From: an uncultured Verrucomicrobiota bacterium
GTDB lineage: Bacteria; Verrucomicrobiota; Verrucomicrobiia; Chthoniobacterales; SZAS-18
Reading direction: 5' to 3'
DNA: 7,472 nucleotides
Assembly: GCA_937873255.1 (NCBI GenBank)
Contig: CALMVM010000596.1
Location: 17,348-24,819, forward strand
This document shows, piece by piece, positions 6,287 to 7,472 of this stretch (its first letter is position 1; each line of letters opens with the position of its first letter). The notes below the pieces were generated by a model. That model was not told the origin of the DNA and searched no databases. It was given only the letters and a program-made list of their open reading frames with translations. Position numbers and translations under genes: made by a program.

Positions 6287-7129
6287 ATGATCTGGCAACT
6301 GGCGCACGGACGTTCGCTCGACCTCTCCTCGGTGGCCGTCGTGATGGGCATCGTCAACGTCACGCCGGATTCGTTCACCGACGGCGGCAGCTTCCTGGAC
6401 CCGGAACACGCCGCCGAACACGCCGACCGGATGCTCGACGAAGGCGCGACGATCATCGACGTGGGCGGCGAATCGACCCGGCCCGGCGCGGCCCCGGTCC
6501 CGGCCGACGAGGAACTCCGCCGCGTCGTGCCGGCGGTCGAGGCGATCCTCGCACGGCGGCCGGAATGCCTGATTTCGGTGGACACTTCCAAGGCCGCCGT
6601 CGCGCGCGCGGCCCTCGGACGCGGAGCGGTCGTCGTCAACGATGTGACCGCCCTGCGCGCAGACCCCGCGATGGCTGAAACGGTCGCGGAACTCGGCGCG
6701 GGCGTGGTCCTCATGCACATGCAGGGCGAACCGCGCACGATGCAGACGGACCCGGTTTACCGCGATGTCGTGGCCGAAGTGCGCGAGTTTTTCGATGAAC
6801 GGCTGGCTGCGACCCGCGTTGCCGGCATCTCAGACCGTTGCGTGGCGTTCGACCCCGGGATCGGGTTCGGCAAGACGGTCGCGCACAATCTCGCGTTGCT
6901 GCGCGGTTTTCCTGCCCTGGAAAGTGCCGGGCGTCCGCTGGTGCTCGGCGTGTCGCGCAAGTCATTCCTCGCCAGGATTTCCGGGGCCGAAACACTCGCG
7001 GAACGGCTCGGGCCGACGGTGGCGATGACCGGGTTTTTACGCGAGCGTGGCGCGCGGGTGTTGCGCGTCCACGAGGTTCGGCCGAATTTCCTGGCGTTGC
7101 GACCCGTCGAAGCCCTCCTCGACGCGTGA
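6287..7129 (+). CDS. folP: Dihydropteroate synthase
   Basis: A 280-residue cytoplasmic TIM-barrel enzyme that joins 6-hydroxymethyl-7,8-dihydropterin pyrophosphate to p-aminobenzoate to give dihydropteroate, a step of folate synthesis and the sulfonamide target. All family motifs are in order: NVTPDSF (24-30), DVGGESTRPG (58-67), SVDT (97-100), NDVTAL (118-123), LMHMQGEPRTMQ (142-153), FDPGIGFGK (188-196), GVSRKSF (221-227) and RVH (260-262). Pterin-, pABA- and phosphate-binding residues therefore look intact, and the length is standard. The ATG at 6287 starts 23 codons before NVTPDSF, normal for the family, although no clear Shine-Dalgarno precedes it. It is the first gene of the plus-strand arm, with cdaA beginning 34 nt after its stop; this folP-cdaA order is known from several bacterial phyla, so co-transcription is likely. 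Confidence 0.98.
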   Translation: MIWQLAHGRSLDLSSVAVVMGIVNVTPDSFTDGGSFLDPEHAAEHADRMLDEGATIIDVGGESTRPGAAPVPADEELRRVVPAVEAILARRPECLISVDTSKAAVARAALGRGAVVVNDVTALRADPAMAETVAELGAGVVLMHMQGEPRTMQTDPVYRDVVAEVREFFDERLAATRVAGISDRCVAFDPGIGFGKTVAHNLALLRGFPALESAGRPLVLGVSRKSFLARISGAETLAERLGPTVAMTGFLRERGARVLRVHEVRPNFLALRPVEALLDA

Positions 7130-7163
7130 GGTCCAGCCGTCTTCCCTCCCGAGAACACGCGCC

Positions 7164-7472
7164 ATGTGGCAGTCCTTCCTCCAATTCCTCCAGCAGCAGT
7201 GGATCGTGCTCGCGCGCTGGAATTCCGTGGTCGAGATCGCGCTGGGCGCGGCGGGCATCTATTATACGTACGTTTATTTCCGCGGGACACGCGCCGCGCG
7301 GGTGCTCACCGGCCTCGCGTTGTTCCTCGTTTCGCTGACGGTGCTCAGCGAGGCGCTGAACCTCGTCGTCATCCGCTGGTTGATCGGGCACTACTCGATC
7401 TTTTTAGCCGTGACGCTCGTGGTGATTTTCCAGCCCGAGTTGCGCCGGGTCTTCGCCGAACTGGGCAGCCGC
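7164..7472 (+). CDS. cdaA: Diadenylate cyclase CdaA, N-terminal part (runs off right edge)
   Basis: 103 codons are visible and the frame is open at the window edge. CdaA (also called DacA; older name TIGR00159/YbbP family) is an inner-membrane enzyme making the second messenger c-di-AMP from two ATP; c-di-AMP controls potassium and osmotic balance and cell-wall homeostasis in many bacteria. The visible part is the membrane domain with hydrophobic segments at about residues 24-38, 47-64 and 68-88, and the family hallmarks FRGTRAARVLTGL (39-51) and VIFQPELRRVFAELG (87-101), which join the membrane domain to the cyclase (DAC) domain. The catalytic DGA and RHR motifs lie beyond the edge, so activity cannot be judged. 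It starts 34 nt after folP at the ATG at 7164, with only a weak GAGA upstream. Confidence 0.95.
   Translation, partial: MWQSFLQFLQQQWIVLARWNSVVEIALGAAGIYYTYVYFRGTRAARVLTGLALFLVSLTVLSEALNLVVIRWLIGHYSIFLAVTLVVIFQPELRRVFAELGSR

Noticed and set aside
7130..7163. Possible terminator or promoter between folP and cdaA
   Set aside because: The 34-nt gap shows no hairpin with a T-tract and no -35/-10 pair; the two genes are most simply read as one transcript.

Overview
The window is GC-rich, densely coding bacterial chromosome. It shows no mobile elements, CRISPR arrays, tRNAs or rRNAs. The gene content fits a Gram-negative bacterium of the PVC group, most likely Verrucomicrobiota. The reasons are the folP-cdaA pair, a heptosyltransferase-like GT9 enzyme, and an ABC-2 exporter pair followed by a membrane-anchored TPR-like protein with a 'GGFRSLVADLLWIEA' motif. 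This placement is an inference from remembered family patterns, not a database result.

Positions 1-6209 hold seven genes, all on the minus strand and tightly packed, so they are probably one transcription unit. In transcription order (right to left) they are: a secreted HELTH zincin-like protein with a coiled coil (4752-6209), overlapping by 4 nt a GTG-started acylphosphatase (4477-4755); an 86-nt gap; an ABC ATPase (3527-4390); an ABC-2 permease (2569-3498); a membrane-anchored TPR-like protein of unknown function (1765-2562); a calcineurin-like metallophosphoesterase (1019-1741); and a GT9 glycosyltransferase (1006 to the left window edge). The GT9 gene has no ATG. It appears to start at a TTG 12 nt after the phosphoesterase stop, in the same reading frame, and it carries a short, strikingly AT-rich patch.

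Positions 6287-7472 read divergently on the plus strand: folP (dihydropteroate synthase), then the 5' part of cdaA (membrane diadenylate cyclase making c-di-AMP), which runs off the right edge. The divergent intergenic region is about 56-77 bp, depending on the start chosen for the secreted protein.

Functionally, the right arm is housekeeping (folate synthesis and c-di-AMP signalling). The left arm looks envelope-related: an exporter (ATPase plus permease) with a membrane TPR-like partner, a secreted putative metallopeptidase and a sugar transferase of the LPS-core type. Acylphosphatase and a generic phosphoesterase lie among them. No clearly new defence or mobile system is visible. The most interesting points are the uncharacterised secreted zincin, the TPR-like exporter partner, and the unusual start and AT-rich patch of the GT9 gene.
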